Positions 32,070 through 42,100 of a stretch of DNA of 64,000 bases are shown piece by piece; the first letter of the stretch is position 1; each line of letters opens with the position of its first letter. The DNA is taken from assembly GCF_900105395.1 (NCBI RefSeq), contig NZ_LT629775.1, positions 1,240,001 to 1,304,000 on the forward strand. Reading direction: 5' to 3'. The DNA comes from Streptomyces sp. TLI_053. GTDB lineage: Bacteria; Actinomycetota; Actinomycetes; Streptomycetales; Streptomycetaceae. The translations under genes were made by a program, and so were the position numbers. Below the pieces are notes generated by a model. It worked only from the letters and a program-made list of their open reading frames with translations, was not told the DNA's origin and made no database searches.

Positions 32070-35000
32070 TCAGCCGGTGATCGGCTTCACGTCCAGCCGG
32101 ATGTGGTCGACGGCCCAGAACCAGTTGTTCCCGGCGTCGAACATCCGGAACTTCAGCGTCACGCTCCGCGCACCCGCCGGAACGGCGAACTGCTTGGTGA
32201 CGAAGGCGTTCTGGACGTCGGCGCCGCGGTTGTCGTTGCCGGTGGCGTCCGAGCTGTAGTACACCAGCCGGGTCTCGGTGCCGTTGTCGAAGACCGCGGT
32301 GACCGAGGCCTTCTGCGGCGCCTCCTGGCGGTAGTGCGAGTCGAAGCCGAGGTACAGGGTGGTGGCCCCGGCCGGGACGGGCACGACGGGCGAGACCAGG
32401 GTCGAGTCGAACACGCCCTTCTTGGACGGCGCGCCGGTGTCGTCCCAGTCGTCCGGGTCGGCGACCGCCAGGATGCCCAGGCCCCGGGTGAAGTTGCCCC
32501 GGTCCTGGCCGGCCGGGCTGGACCACTCGCGCTTGGTGTGGAAGGTCCAGCCCTGGAGCCGGACGGTGCCCTGCGGCATGGCCGGCGCGTTGACCACGGA
32601 CCAGCCCTGCGGGGCCTGCGGCGTCCAGCCGACCACCCCGGCGACCGGCTGGAGCACCCCGGCCAGCGACTCGAAGTCCTCGCCGAGCAGGTGGCCGGCC
32701 ATCACCGGCGCCGTGCGGGCGGCGAGTTCGCCGTCGGCGACGGCGAAGCGGTTGCCGGCCAGCGCGCGGGCGGTGACCAGCAGACGGTGGGTGGCGCCGT
32801 CCGGCAGCTGGGCCGGCGGGGTGACGTCCCACTCGGCGACGGCGCTCGCCCCGGCGGCCAGCGTGGCGGGCGGCGCGGTCACGGCGGCGACCGTCCAGCC
32901 GGCCGGCACGACCGGCTGGGCCTCGATCACGGTCAGCGCGTCGGTGGTGCTGAAGCGGGCGGTGACCCGGGCCGGGCGGCCGGGCAGCAGGATCGCCTCG
33001 TCGATGGTGGTGGAGGCCGCCTTGAGCGCGACGTCCACGGTCAGCGGGTCGGCCTGGCCCATCGCCGGGTCGGTGAGCAGGTGCTCGCCGTCCCAGGGGA
33101 AGCGGCCGGCGATCCGGCGGCGGAAGCCGAGTTCGCCGCGCACGCCCACCGCGACGTCGTACCAGCCCTCGGGGCCGACATTGAGGTTGACGGTCTTGTC
33201 GTCGCCCGCGGCGACCCGGACCTCGCGCAGTCCGTCGCCGTAGGCGAGGTCGCCGACCAGGAAGGTCTGGGCGGTGCGCGAGCGGTTGATCACGTCCACC
33301 TCCAGCACCTTGCCGTTGCGCTCCTCGGAGAGCGAGATCTCGTACGCGGCGTCGACGGTGCCGCGCAGGTGCCAGAGCGCGCCGTTGGGGCCGTGCACCC
33401 GCAGGTCGTAGCCGTCCTGGCCGACCGCCCAGACGTCGGAGGTCCGGGACTTGGCGCCCACCGTGTAGTGGCGGGGCAGGGCGCCGGGGGCCGGGTAGAC
33501 CGCGAAGACCGCGCCCTGCTTGCCCTGGTTGATGAAGTCGATCGTCAGCTGGTCGCCCTTGAGGCGCGGCTTGACGGTGAGGTCGTAGGGCGCCGGGCGG
33601 GCGGCCCGGGTGCCGCGCTCCTGCCGCGGGAAGGACTGCGGGTTGGGCACGGTGGGCGCGGGCAGCTTGCCGGTGTCGACGACCTTCTGCCGGTTGCCAC
33701 TGGTGTCGGGCAGCTCGGGCCAGCGCGGGTCGCGGCCGGAGAAGTCGAAGACGTTGGTGAGGTCGCCGCAGACCGCGCGCCGCCAGGGGCTGATGTTGGG
33801 CTCCTGGACGCCGAAGCGCTGCTCCAGGAAGCGCAGCACCGAGGTGTGGTCGTAGACGCTGGAGTCGACGACGCCGCCGCGGGTCCAGGGGGAGACGACG
33901 ATCATCGGCACCCGCACGCCGAGGCCCATGGGGTAGGGGCCGGAGACGACGCTCTCGCCGGCGGGCAGGGTGTCGGACCAGCCGAGGGAGCCGTCGGCGG
34001 CCCGGACCCGGTACTTGCCGTCCTGGCTCACCACGCGGTGGTAGGTGGAGCCGCCCTTGCTCACCCGGACGACGACCTCGCCGTCCACGGGGACGGTGGA
34101 CTTGCCGCGTCCGGCGGCCAGCGGCGGGACGGGCGGCAGCTGGTGGTCGAAGAAGCCGCCGTGCTCGTCGTAGTTGAGGATGAAGACGGTCTTCTCCCAC
34201 ACCTCGGGCTTGGCCGCGAGGGCGGCCAGCAGCCGGGCGGTGAGGTGCTCGCCGTTCGGCGGCGCGTAGTTGGCGTGCTCGGAGAGCGCGGCGGGGGCGA
34301 CGATCCAGGACACCTGCGGGAGGGTGTCGGCCTGGACGTCGGCGGCGAACGCCTCGACCAGGGCGTCGCCCATCGCGAACGGGTCGCCCTTCTTGGCCGG
34401 GTCGCCGACCGCGCGCATGCCGCGCTCGTACAGCGGCTCGCCGGGCTTGGCCTTGACGAACGGGGCGAACCAGGCGAGCGCGTTGTCGTCGAAGTTGTCC
34501 AGCGCCTGGTAGGTCCGCCAGCTGACGCCCGCCTTCTCCAGGCGCTCGGCGTAGGTGGTCCACTCGTAGCCACCGGGGATCTCGGTGTTGTCGGTGACCG
34601 GGGTGTCCCGGACGGTGCCGCCGCTGGTGCCCGTCATCAGGTGCTCGCGGTTGGTGTTGGTGTTGCACTGCACCGACGCGTAGTAGGCGTCGCAGGTGGT
34701 GAACACCGAGGCGAGCGCGTGGTAGAACGGCATGTCGGCGCTCTCGTAGTAGCCCTGGCCGAGCCAGCCGCTGGAGCGGCGGGTGACCGAGCCGTCGGCG
34801 AGGCCGTCGTTCCAGGCCTTCATCGAGTCGACGAAGCCGAACGCGGGGGCGCCCTGCTGGTACGCGTTGGTGTGCGCCGCGTTCATCGGGAACGGCAGGA
34901 GGTGACCCTCCTTGCGGCTCGGGTCGGGCTGGTGGAAGACCGAGCGGCCGTTGACGCCCCGCACCGCCGTCCGGTCGCCGAAGCCGCGGACACCGGCCTG

Positions 35001-35192
35001 GGTACCGAAGTAGTGGTCGAAGGCGCGATTCTCCTGCATGAACACCACAACGTGCTGGATGTCCGCCAGGCGGCCGGGGCGGGCCGGCGCGGCGAGCGCC
35101 TCGCGCACGCTGAGGGGGAGGGCGGACAGCACGGCGGCGGCGGCCGCGCCGCCGAGCAGGGTGCGGCGCGACAGTTCGGGCTGCGGACTCAT
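32070..35192 (-). CDS. Tat-exported phospholipase C with C-terminal extension
   Basis: The 1040-residue protein opens with a twin-arginine signal (LSRRTLLGGAAAAAV). It continues with the phosphoesterase domain of phosphocholine-type phospholipases C: HVVVFMQENRAFDHYFG near residue 47, then TYQALDNFDDNALAW, and ILNYDEHGGFFDH near 370. Two DUF756-type beta domains follow (about 500-690). Typical relatives end there at about 680-700 residues; this one adds about 340 residues with an NEW3-like beta domain and a jelly-roll ending NNWFWAVDHIRLDV. AAGGAG nine bases before ATG 35190-35192 sets the start. It should release phosphate-containing headgroups outside the cell. Confidence 0.9.
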   Translation of the reverse strand: MSPQPELSRRTLLGGAAAAAVLSALPLSVREALAAPARPGRLADIQHVVVFMQENRAFDHYFGTQAGVRGFGDRTAVRGVNGRSVFHQPDPSRKEGHLLPFPMNAAHTNAYQQGAPAFGFVDSMKAWNDGLADGSVTRRSSGWLGQGYYESADMPFYHALASVFTTCDAYYASVQCNTNTNREHLMTGTSGGTVRDTPVTDNTEIPGGYEWTTYAERLEKAGVSWRTYQALDNFDDNALAWFAPFVKAKPGEPLYERGMRAVGDPAKKGDPFAMGDALVEAFAADVQADTLPQVSWIVAPAALSEHANYAPPNGEHLTARLLAALAAKPEVWEKTVFILNYDEHGGFFDHQLPPVPPLAAGRGKSTVPVDGEVVVRVSKGGSTYHRVVSQDGKYRVRAADGSLGWSDTLPAGESVVSGPYPMGLGVRVPMIVVSPWTRGGVVDSSVYDHTSVLRFLEQRFGVQEPNISPWRRAVCGDLTNVFDFSGRDPRWPELPDTSGNRQKVVDTGKLPAPTVPNPQSFPRQERGTRAARPAPYDLTVKPRLKGDQLTIDFINQGKQGAVFAVYPAPGALPRHYTVGAKSRTSDVWAVGQDGYDLRVHGPNGALWHLRGTVDAAYEISLSEERNGKVLEVDVINRSRTAQTFLVGDLAYGDGLREVRVAAGDDKTVNLNVGPEGWYDVAVGVRGELGFRRRIAGRFPWDGEHLLTDPAMGQADPLTVDVALKAASTTIDEAILLPGRPARVTARFSTTDALTVIEAQPVVPAGWTVAAVTAPPATLAAGASAVAEWDVTPPAQLPDGATHRLLVTARALAGNRFAVADGELAARTAPVMAGHLLGEDFESLAGVLQPVAGVVGWTPQAPQGWSVVNAPAMPQGTVRLQGWTFHTKREWSSPAGQDRGNFTRGLGILAVADPDDWDDTGAPSKKGVFDSTLVSPVVPVPAGATTLYLGFDSHYRQEAPQKASVTAVFDNGTETRLVYYSSDATGNDNRGADVQNAFVTKQFAVPAGARSVTLKFRMFDAGNNWFWAVDHIRLDVKPITG

Positions 35193-35757
35193 CGGGGGTG
35201 ACTCCTTGTACAAAGCGGGGGTGCCTGGCGCTGTGGTCCAGACCCGTTATGTCTACGTGCCCCAGATGGACGGGAACGGGGAGTTCGATGGCGCGTCGAT
35301 GACGGACAGTGAACCCATAGCTGTACAGACAACTTGCCGCCGATGGCGGTCCGCGGCCGCCCGCCCGCCGCGACCGCCGCCGGCCGCCGTCCCAGCAGTC
35401 CCGCCGGTCACGCCAGACGCCCCACGACGGAAGGTGGTTGACGAACCGTCGGCAGCCTCCGGCCAGGTCGTGGACAACCCTTGACGAGGCATGTGGTGTG
35501 TGGAAACCTCGCGGCAGGTCCAGGCCAATGATCTTCGTACGGGGGTAGGGGATCGCTTCGCCTGACGCATCAGGGGGGACACCTGGGAGTCGGGTCCGGC
35601 CGTGCCTCGGCGCCTGCCGACCGGTCCGCGGGGCGGGCCGGCCACCCTTCGGCAGCCGCGCCGTCCGACCGCGCCGTGCCGCGCCCGCGCGCCGCCACGG
35701 CCACCGCTCGGACGGGTGCCCCGCTGCTCCGTCTCCGACTCCCGAATCGAGCACAGC

Positions 35758-38700
35758 ATGTCCGACTCCCCCAACCGGTCCGGCCTCTCCTCCGCCGCCG
35801 GGGACCTCGCGAGAGCGACGGACGCCGCACGGCCCGCCTCCCCCGCCCAGCACGGAATCTGGCTGACCGGAAGGCTCACCCACGTACCCGAGGTGTTCCA
35901 CCTCGCGCTGCGGATCGGCTTCGACCGGATCGACACCGACGCACTGGCCCGCGCCGTGGACGCGACCGTCGCCCGGCACCCCGCGCTCTCCTCCGCCCTG
36001 GTGGAACGGAACGGCGTGCTCCACCCCGTTCCGGCCGGACGGGCGCCCGCGCTCACCGTCCTGGACCCGGCCGGCGAGCCGCTCGACGAGTGTGCCGACG
36101 CCCGCGCCAAGCGGCTCGCCGAGGAACTCGCCCTGCCGTTCGACCTGGCCCGGGGGCCGCTCGCCCGGTTCACCCTGGACCGGCGGGCGGACGGCGGCGC
36201 CGAGCTGCTGGTGGTGGCGCACCACGTGGTGTTCGACGGGAACTCCAAGGACGTCCTGGTCGCGGACCTCGCCGCCGGGTACGCCGCCGCGCTCGCGTCC
36301 TCGGCGGCGGACGAGGCACGGTCCGAGGCGGACGGCGCGAACACGAACGGGGACGGAGGCGCGGACACGGACACCGACGGGGGTGCCGTACCGCTGCCGG
36401 ACGCCGGCCTCCTGGCCCGGGCCGCCGCCTTCCACGGCCCCCGCTGGGCGGCCGCCACCGCCCCGGTGCTCCCGGGCCGCCCCCGCGCCGTCACCGACGC
36501 CGGCCCCGGCGAGTCCGTCGCCTGGCGGCTCGACGGCACGGCCTCGGCGGCCCTCGCGGAGGCCGCACGGAGCGCCGGGGTCACCCGCTTCGAGTTCCTG
36601 CTCGCCGCCCTGCACGGCCTGCTGCACCGCTACGGCGGCGAGGCCGTCCCGGTCGCCGTCCCCTTCTCCACCCGCGCCCCTCGACAGCGCGGCGCGATCG
36701 GCCTGTACGTCAACGAGCTGCCCGTGTACGCCCCGGCCGGCCAGGACGGGGACACGCCGTTCGCGCACTACGCCGCCGCCGTGCGCGCCGAGGCCCGGCT
36801 GGTCTCCGCGCACCGCGCCGTCCCGTTCGGCAGCGCCGTCCCCGGCCTCACCCCCCGGGCCGGGCTGGCGCCGGTCTCCTTCGGCTACCGCCGCCGCACC
36901 ACCGCGGACCCCGTCTTCCCGGGCAGCACCGCGCTGGTCGACTGGACCGTCTTCCCGCACGCGGCCCGCAACACCCTGCACCTCCAGGCCGTCGACGGCG
37001 CCGACGGGATCGACCTCTCGCTCCAGTACGACCCGGCCGTGCTCGCCTCCGCCGCCGCGCGGCGGATCGCCGGGCACCTCGCGACCCTGCTCGCCGCCGC
37101 CGTGGCCGACCCGACCACCCCGCTCGGCGACCTGCCCCTGCTCGACGGGGCCGAGCGGCACCTCGTCACCACCGCCTGGAACGACACCGCCCACCCCTAC
37201 CCCGCCGGGCGGACGGTGCTCGACCTGGTCCGGGAGCACGCCTCCGCCACGCCCGACGCGCTCGCCGTGGTGGCCGGGGAGGAACGGCTGACCTACCGGG
37301 AGCTGCTGCGCCGCGCCGACCGGCTGGCCGGGGCGCTCACCGCGGCCGGGATCGGCCGGGACGACCTGGTCGGCCTGCACCTCGCCCGCACCGCCGACCT
37401 GCCGGCCGCGCTGCTCGCCGTGCACGCGGTCGGCGCCGGCTACCTCCCGCTCGACCCCGGCTACCCGGCCGAGCGGCTCGCCTTCGTGCTCGCCGACTCC
37501 GGCGCCGCGCTGCTGCTGGCCGACCGCGAACCGGCACCCGAGGTGGCGGCCGCCGCACCGGCGGTGCTCCGGCCGGGCGCCACCTCGGCCCCGGCGGACA
37601 CCGACACCGCGTCCCGGACCGGGGCCGACCCCGGCCGGCTGGCGTACGTGCTGTACACCTCCGGCTCCACCGGCCGTCCCAAGGGCGTCGAGATCGGCCA
37701 CCGGGCGCTGGTCAACCTGCTCACGGCCTTCGCCGCGCAGCTCGGCTCCGGCCCCCGGGACGTCTGGCTCGGCCTCACCTCGCTCTCCTTCGACATCTCC
37801 GCCCTGGAACTGCTGCTGCCGCTGACCACCGGCGGCCGGCTGGTGCTGGCCCCGGACGGTCTGGCCGTGGACGGCCCCGGGCTGCGCGCGCTGGTCCGAC
37901 GCGAGGGTGTCACCCACGTCCAGGCGACCCCCTCGGGCTGGCGGGTCCTGCTCGGCGCCGGGCCGCTGCCCTCCGGTCTGACCGGCCTGGTCGGCGGGGA
38001 GGCCCTGCCGCTGCCGCTGGCCCGGCAGCTGCGGGCCGGCACCGACCGTCTGTTCAACGTCTACGGGCCCACCGAGACCACCGTCTGGTCCACCTGCGCC
38101 GAGTTGCCGGACGCCCCGGAGGCGGTCCGGATCGGGCGGCCGATCGCCAACACCCGCGCCCTGGTGCTCGACCGGCGCCGCCGGCCGCTGCCGATCGGCG
38201 TGCCCGGCGAACTCCACCTGGGCGGCGACGGGCTCGCCAAGGGCTACCTGGACCGGCCGGAGCTCACCGCCGAGCGCTTCGTCGACGACCCCTTCGGCGC
38301 CCCCGGCGACCGGCTCTACCGCACCGGCGACCTGGTGGCCTGGAGCCCGGACGGCGAACTGGAGTTCCTCGGCCGGATCGACGACCAGGTCAAGATCCGC
38401 GGCCACCGGATCGAGCTGGGCGAGGTCGAAGCGGCACTGCTGACCCATCCGGCGGTCGCGGAGGCCGCCGCCGCCGTGCACCGGGAGGAGGCCGGTGCGC
38501 CCGGCACCGAGGACGAGGCGAACGGCGGTGACGACGAGCCGTTCGTCGCGGGCTACCTCGTCCCGGCCGCCGGGCAGACCGCTCCCGAGCAGGCCGAACT
38601 CCGGGCCTTCCTGAAGCGGTCGCTGCCCGGCGCGGCCGTCCCGCAGCGCTTCCTGGTGCTCGACCGGCTGCCGCTCACGCCCAACGGCAAGCTGGACCGC

Positions 38701-39003
38701 CGCGCGCTGCCCGTGCCGCCGGTGCCGGTCGAGGCCCCGGCCGGCCCCGCCGCCGGTCCGGAGGCGGAGGCGGAAGCGCAGGACGAGGTGCTCGCCGCCG
38801 TGCTCGGGATCTGGTCCGAGGTGCTGCGACTGCCCGGCCTCGGCCCCGAGGACGACCTCTTCGACCTCGGCGGGCACTCCCTGACGATCATTCAGATCAC
38901 CGCCAGGATCCGTGACCTGCTGGGGGTCGAACTCGACTTCGACGTGTTCTTCGCCACGCCGACCCCGCTCGGCATCGCCGCCGCCGTCCGCGAACTGCGG
39001 TGA
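35758..39003 (+). CDS. Nonribosomal peptide synthetase, C-A-PCP (glycine predicted)
   Basis: The 1081-residue protein has a condensation domain with an intact HHVVFDG (from His155), an adenylation domain with TSGSTGRPKG near residue 634, and a carrier domain with GGHS (Ser1041 for phosphopantetheine). Reading the specificity positions against PheA gives D-I-L-Q-L-G-V-V-W-K, very close to the known glycine code. The upstream gap at 35193-35757 holds TTGACG boxes (35438 and 35481) but no clear -10 and no gene. The ATG at 35758 has only a weak GAG upstream. Three plus-strand synthetase genes follow one another, with this one first. Confidence 0.93.
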   Translation: MSDSPNRSGLSSAAGDLARATDAARPASPAQHGIWLTGRLTHVPEVFHLALRIGFDRIDTDALARAVDATVARHPALSSALVERNGVLHPVPAGRAPALTVLDPAGEPLDECADARAKRLAEELALPFDLARGPLARFTLDRRADGGAELLVVAHHVVFDGNSKDVLVADLAAGYAAALASSAADEARSEADGANTNGDGGADTDTDGGAVPLPDAGLLARAAAFHGPRWAAATAPVLPGRPRAVTDAGPGESVAWRLDGTASAALAEAARSAGVTRFEFLLAALHGLLHRYGGEAVPVAVPFSTRAPRQRGAIGLYVNELPVYAPAGQDGDTPFAHYAAAVRAEARLVSAHRAVPFGSAVPGLTPRAGLAPVSFGYRRRTTADPVFPGSTALVDWTVFPHAARNTLHLQAVDGADGIDLSLQYDPAVLASAAARRIAGHLATLLAAAVADPTTPLGDLPLLDGAERHLVTTAWNDTAHPYPAGRTVLDLVREHASATPDALAVVAGEERLTYRELLRRADRLAGALTAAGIGRDDLVGLHLARTADLPAALLAVHAVGAGYLPLDPGYPAERLAFVLADSGAALLLADREPAPEVAAAAPAVLRPGATSAPADTDTASRTGADPGRLAYVLYTSGSTGRPKGVEIGHRALVNLLTAFAAQLGSGPRDVWLGLTSLSFDISALELLLPLTTGGRLVLAPDGLAVDGPGLRALVRREGVTHVQATPSGWRVLLGAGPLPSGLTGLVGGEALPLPLARQLRAGTDRLFNVYGPTETTVWSTCAELPDAPEAVRIGRPIANTRALVLDRRRRPLPIGVPGELHLGGDGLAKGYLDRPELTAERFVDDPFGAPGDRLYRTGDLVAWSPDGELEFLGRIDDQVKIRGHRIELGEVEAALLTHPAVAEAAAAVHREEAGAPGTEDEANGGDDEPFVAGYLVPAAGQTAPEQAELRAFLKRSLPGAAVPQRFLVLDRLPLTPNGKLDRRALPVPPVPVEAPAGPAAGPEAEAEAQDEVLAAVLGIWSEVLRLPGLGPEDDLFDLGGHSLTIIQITARIRDLLGVELDFDVFFATPTPLGIAAAVRELR

Positions 39004-39183
39004 CCCCCGGGGCGGGGCGGCCCGGTCCGCGCCGCCCCGCATTCCTCCCCGCACCCGCTCCCCGCGCCCTCCCTGCCCCGCGCCCCCTGCCCCGCGCCCC
39101 CTCCCCCGCGGCGGCCCGCCCCGTGGCGATCCCGCCCGACGGCACCGCAGCCGCCGCCCGACGTGCGCCGAATGGAACGACCC

Positions 39184-42100
39184 ATGACCGACCTCCAGGA
39201 CCCCGCGACCGGGCTGTCCGCGACCAAACGCGCCCTGCTCGCCCAGCGCCTGCGTGCGGCCGCCGGCACCACCACGGCGGCGGACACCACCGCGCCCGCC
39301 TCCGGCGGCGGCACTCCTCCCGGGGCGGCCCCCGCCACCACCGTCCCCGTCCGGCCCCCGGGCAGCGCGGTCCCGCTCTCCAGCGGGCAGGAACGCCTCT
39401 GGTTCATGGACCAGTTCGCGCCCGGCTCCACCGCCTGGACGCTGGCCCCGGCCCGCCGGCTGCGCGGCCCGCTGGACCGCACCGCGCTCGACGCCGCCCT
39501 CACCGGGCTGCTCGCCCGGCACGAGGCGCTGCGGATGAGCTTCCCCGCTGCCCTTGAGGGCACCGCCGAGGTCCGGATCGCCGAACCCGCCCCGCTCAGC
39601 GCCGAGTTCGTCGACGCGAGCGGCGACCCGGACCCGGCCGGGCGGGCCGCCCGTGAGCTCGGCGAGCGGGTGGCACGACCGTTCGACCTGGCCGAGGGCC
39701 CGCTGCTGCGCGCCCTGCTGGTGCGCACCGCGCCGGACGAGCACGTGCTCGCGCTGGTCATGCACCACATCGTCAGCGACGGCTGGTCGCTCGACATCCT
39801 GCACCGCGAACTCGACGCGCTGTACGCCCGCCACGCGCACGGCACCGAGGACCGGCTGCCCGGACTGCCGGTGCAGTTCGGCGACTACGCCGCCTGGCAG
39901 CGGGAGCGGCTGGCCGGCGAGGCCCTGGCCGGCTCGCGGGCGTACTGGCGCGAGGAACTGCGCGACGTCCCGGCCCTGGAACTGCCGACCGACCGGCCCA
40001 GGCCGCCGGTACTGACCTTCGAGGGGGCCGCCACCGAGTTCCACTGGAGCAGCGAACTCGGCCGGGGTGTCAGTGACTTGGCCCGCTCCTCGGGCGCCTC
40101 CGGGTACATGGTGCTGATGGCGGCGCTGCAGACCCTGCTCGGCCGGCACGCCGGGCGGCGGGACTTCGCGATAGGTTCCGCGGTGGCCGGCCGGCTGCAC
40201 CGCGAACTCGAGGGCGTGGTCGGCCTGTTCGTCAACATGCTGCCGATCCGGGCCCGACTGGACGGCGATCCGACCTTCGCCGAGCTGCTCGGCCGGGTCC
40301 GCGGCACCACCCTCGACGCGTACACCCACCAGGAGGTGCCGTTCGAGCAGATGGTGGCCGATCTGGACATCGAGCGCGATGCCAGCCGGTCCGCCGTGTT
40401 CCAGGTCAGCTTCGCCTACCAGAACTACGGCGAGCGCGGCGCCGGAGCAGGCCCGCAGGCGCCCGGCGCGCCCACCGCCGAGGGCTTCGGGCACGAGGCC
40501 GCCACCACCCGCACCGACCTCGCGTTCTACCTGCGGGAGAAGTCCGACGGCGGCCTCTACGGGCTGCTCACCTACCGCACCGACCTGTTCGACGCCGGGA
40601 CCGTGCGCCGGCTGGTCGAGCGCTTCGAACTCCTCCTCACGGCGGCGGTCGCCGACCCGGACCGGCCGCTCTCCCGGCTCCCCCTCACCACCCCCGCCGA
40701 ACGCCGGGACGTCCTGGAGCGCTGGGCCGCCGGGCCCGCGCTGCCCGACCCGGACGGCGCCCCGGCCACCCTGACCGCCCTGCTGGCCGCCACCGCCCGC
40801 GCCCACCCCGACCGGCCCGCCCTGGAGTCCGAGGGCCGCACCGTCACCTATCGCGAGCTGGACGAGCGCGCCACCGGCCTCGCCCGCCGGCTGCGCGCGC
40901 TCGGCGTCGGCCCGGACGACCGGGTCGCGGTCTGCCTGGAGCAGTCGCCCGAGCTGGCGGTGGCCCTGCTCGGCGTGCTGAAGGCCGGCGGCGCCTATCT
41001 GCCGCTGGACCCGGAGCAGCCGCCCGCCCGGCTCGCCCACCTGGTCGCCGACGCCGGGGCCCGGGCGCTGCTCACCGATTCCGCCCTGCGCGAGCGCTTC
41101 CCCGGTCACCTCCCCGGCCAGGACACCGCGGTGCTGCTGCTGGACACCGAGCCGCCGGCGCGGGACGCCGAGCCGCTGCCGGAGCTCTCCGGGCCGGACC
41201 ACCTGGCCTACGTCATCTACACCTCCGGCTCCACCGGCACCCCCAAGGGCGTCGCCGTCCAGCACCGGCAGATCCTCAACTACCTGGCCGGGGTGCGGGA
41301 ACGGCTGCGGATCGAGCCCGGGGCGAGCTACGGGCTGCTGCAGTCGCTGGCCTTCGACTTCAGCATGACGATGCTCTACCTCGCGCTGAGCACCGGCGGC
41401 CGGGTCCACCTGCTGCCGCGCCGGATCGCCGGAGCCGAACTCGCCGAGCGGATCGAGGCGTTGGAGCTCGACCACCTCAAGATGACCCCCTCGCACCTGG
41501 CCGCGCTGAGCGCCGACGCCCCGATGGAACGGCTGCTGCCACGCCGGTCGCTGGTGCTCGGCGGCGAGGCCTCGGCCTGGCCGTGGGCCGCCGGACTGGC
41601 CGCCCTCGGCCGGTGCGCGGTGTTCAACCACTACGGCCCCACCGAGGCCACCGTCGGCGTGACCGTGCACGAGGTCACCGCCGACGCCGCCGGACCGGGC
41701 AGCACCCCGATCGGCACCCCGCTCGCCGGGGCCCGCTGCCACGTCCTGGACGAGGCCGGGCAGCCGGTGCCGCCGGGCGTCACCGGCGAGCTGTACCTCG
41801 GCGGCGACCGGCTCGCCCGCGGCTACCTGGGCCGCCCGGAGCTGACCGCCGAGCGCTTCGTCGACGACCCCTTCGGCGCCCCCGGCGACCGGCTCTACCG
41901 CACCGGCGACCTGGCCCGCTGGCGCACCGACGGCACGCTCGACTACCTCGGCCGGGCCGACGACCAGATCAAGGTGCGCGGCTACCGGGTGGAACCCGGC
42001 GAGATCGAGGCGGCCCTCACCGCCCTGCCCGGGATCGGCCAGGCCGTCGTGCTGGCCCGCGGCGAGGGACTGCGGCAGACGCTGGTCGCCTACCTGGAGC

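Noticed and set aside
35293..35314. Possible PHO box (GTTCACTGTCC followed by GTCATCGACGC, minus strand) before the first phospholipase C
   Set aside because: Only the first 11-base unit resembles the PhoP repeat; the second deviates at key positions. Phosphate control of the enzyme is plausible but not supported by this site.
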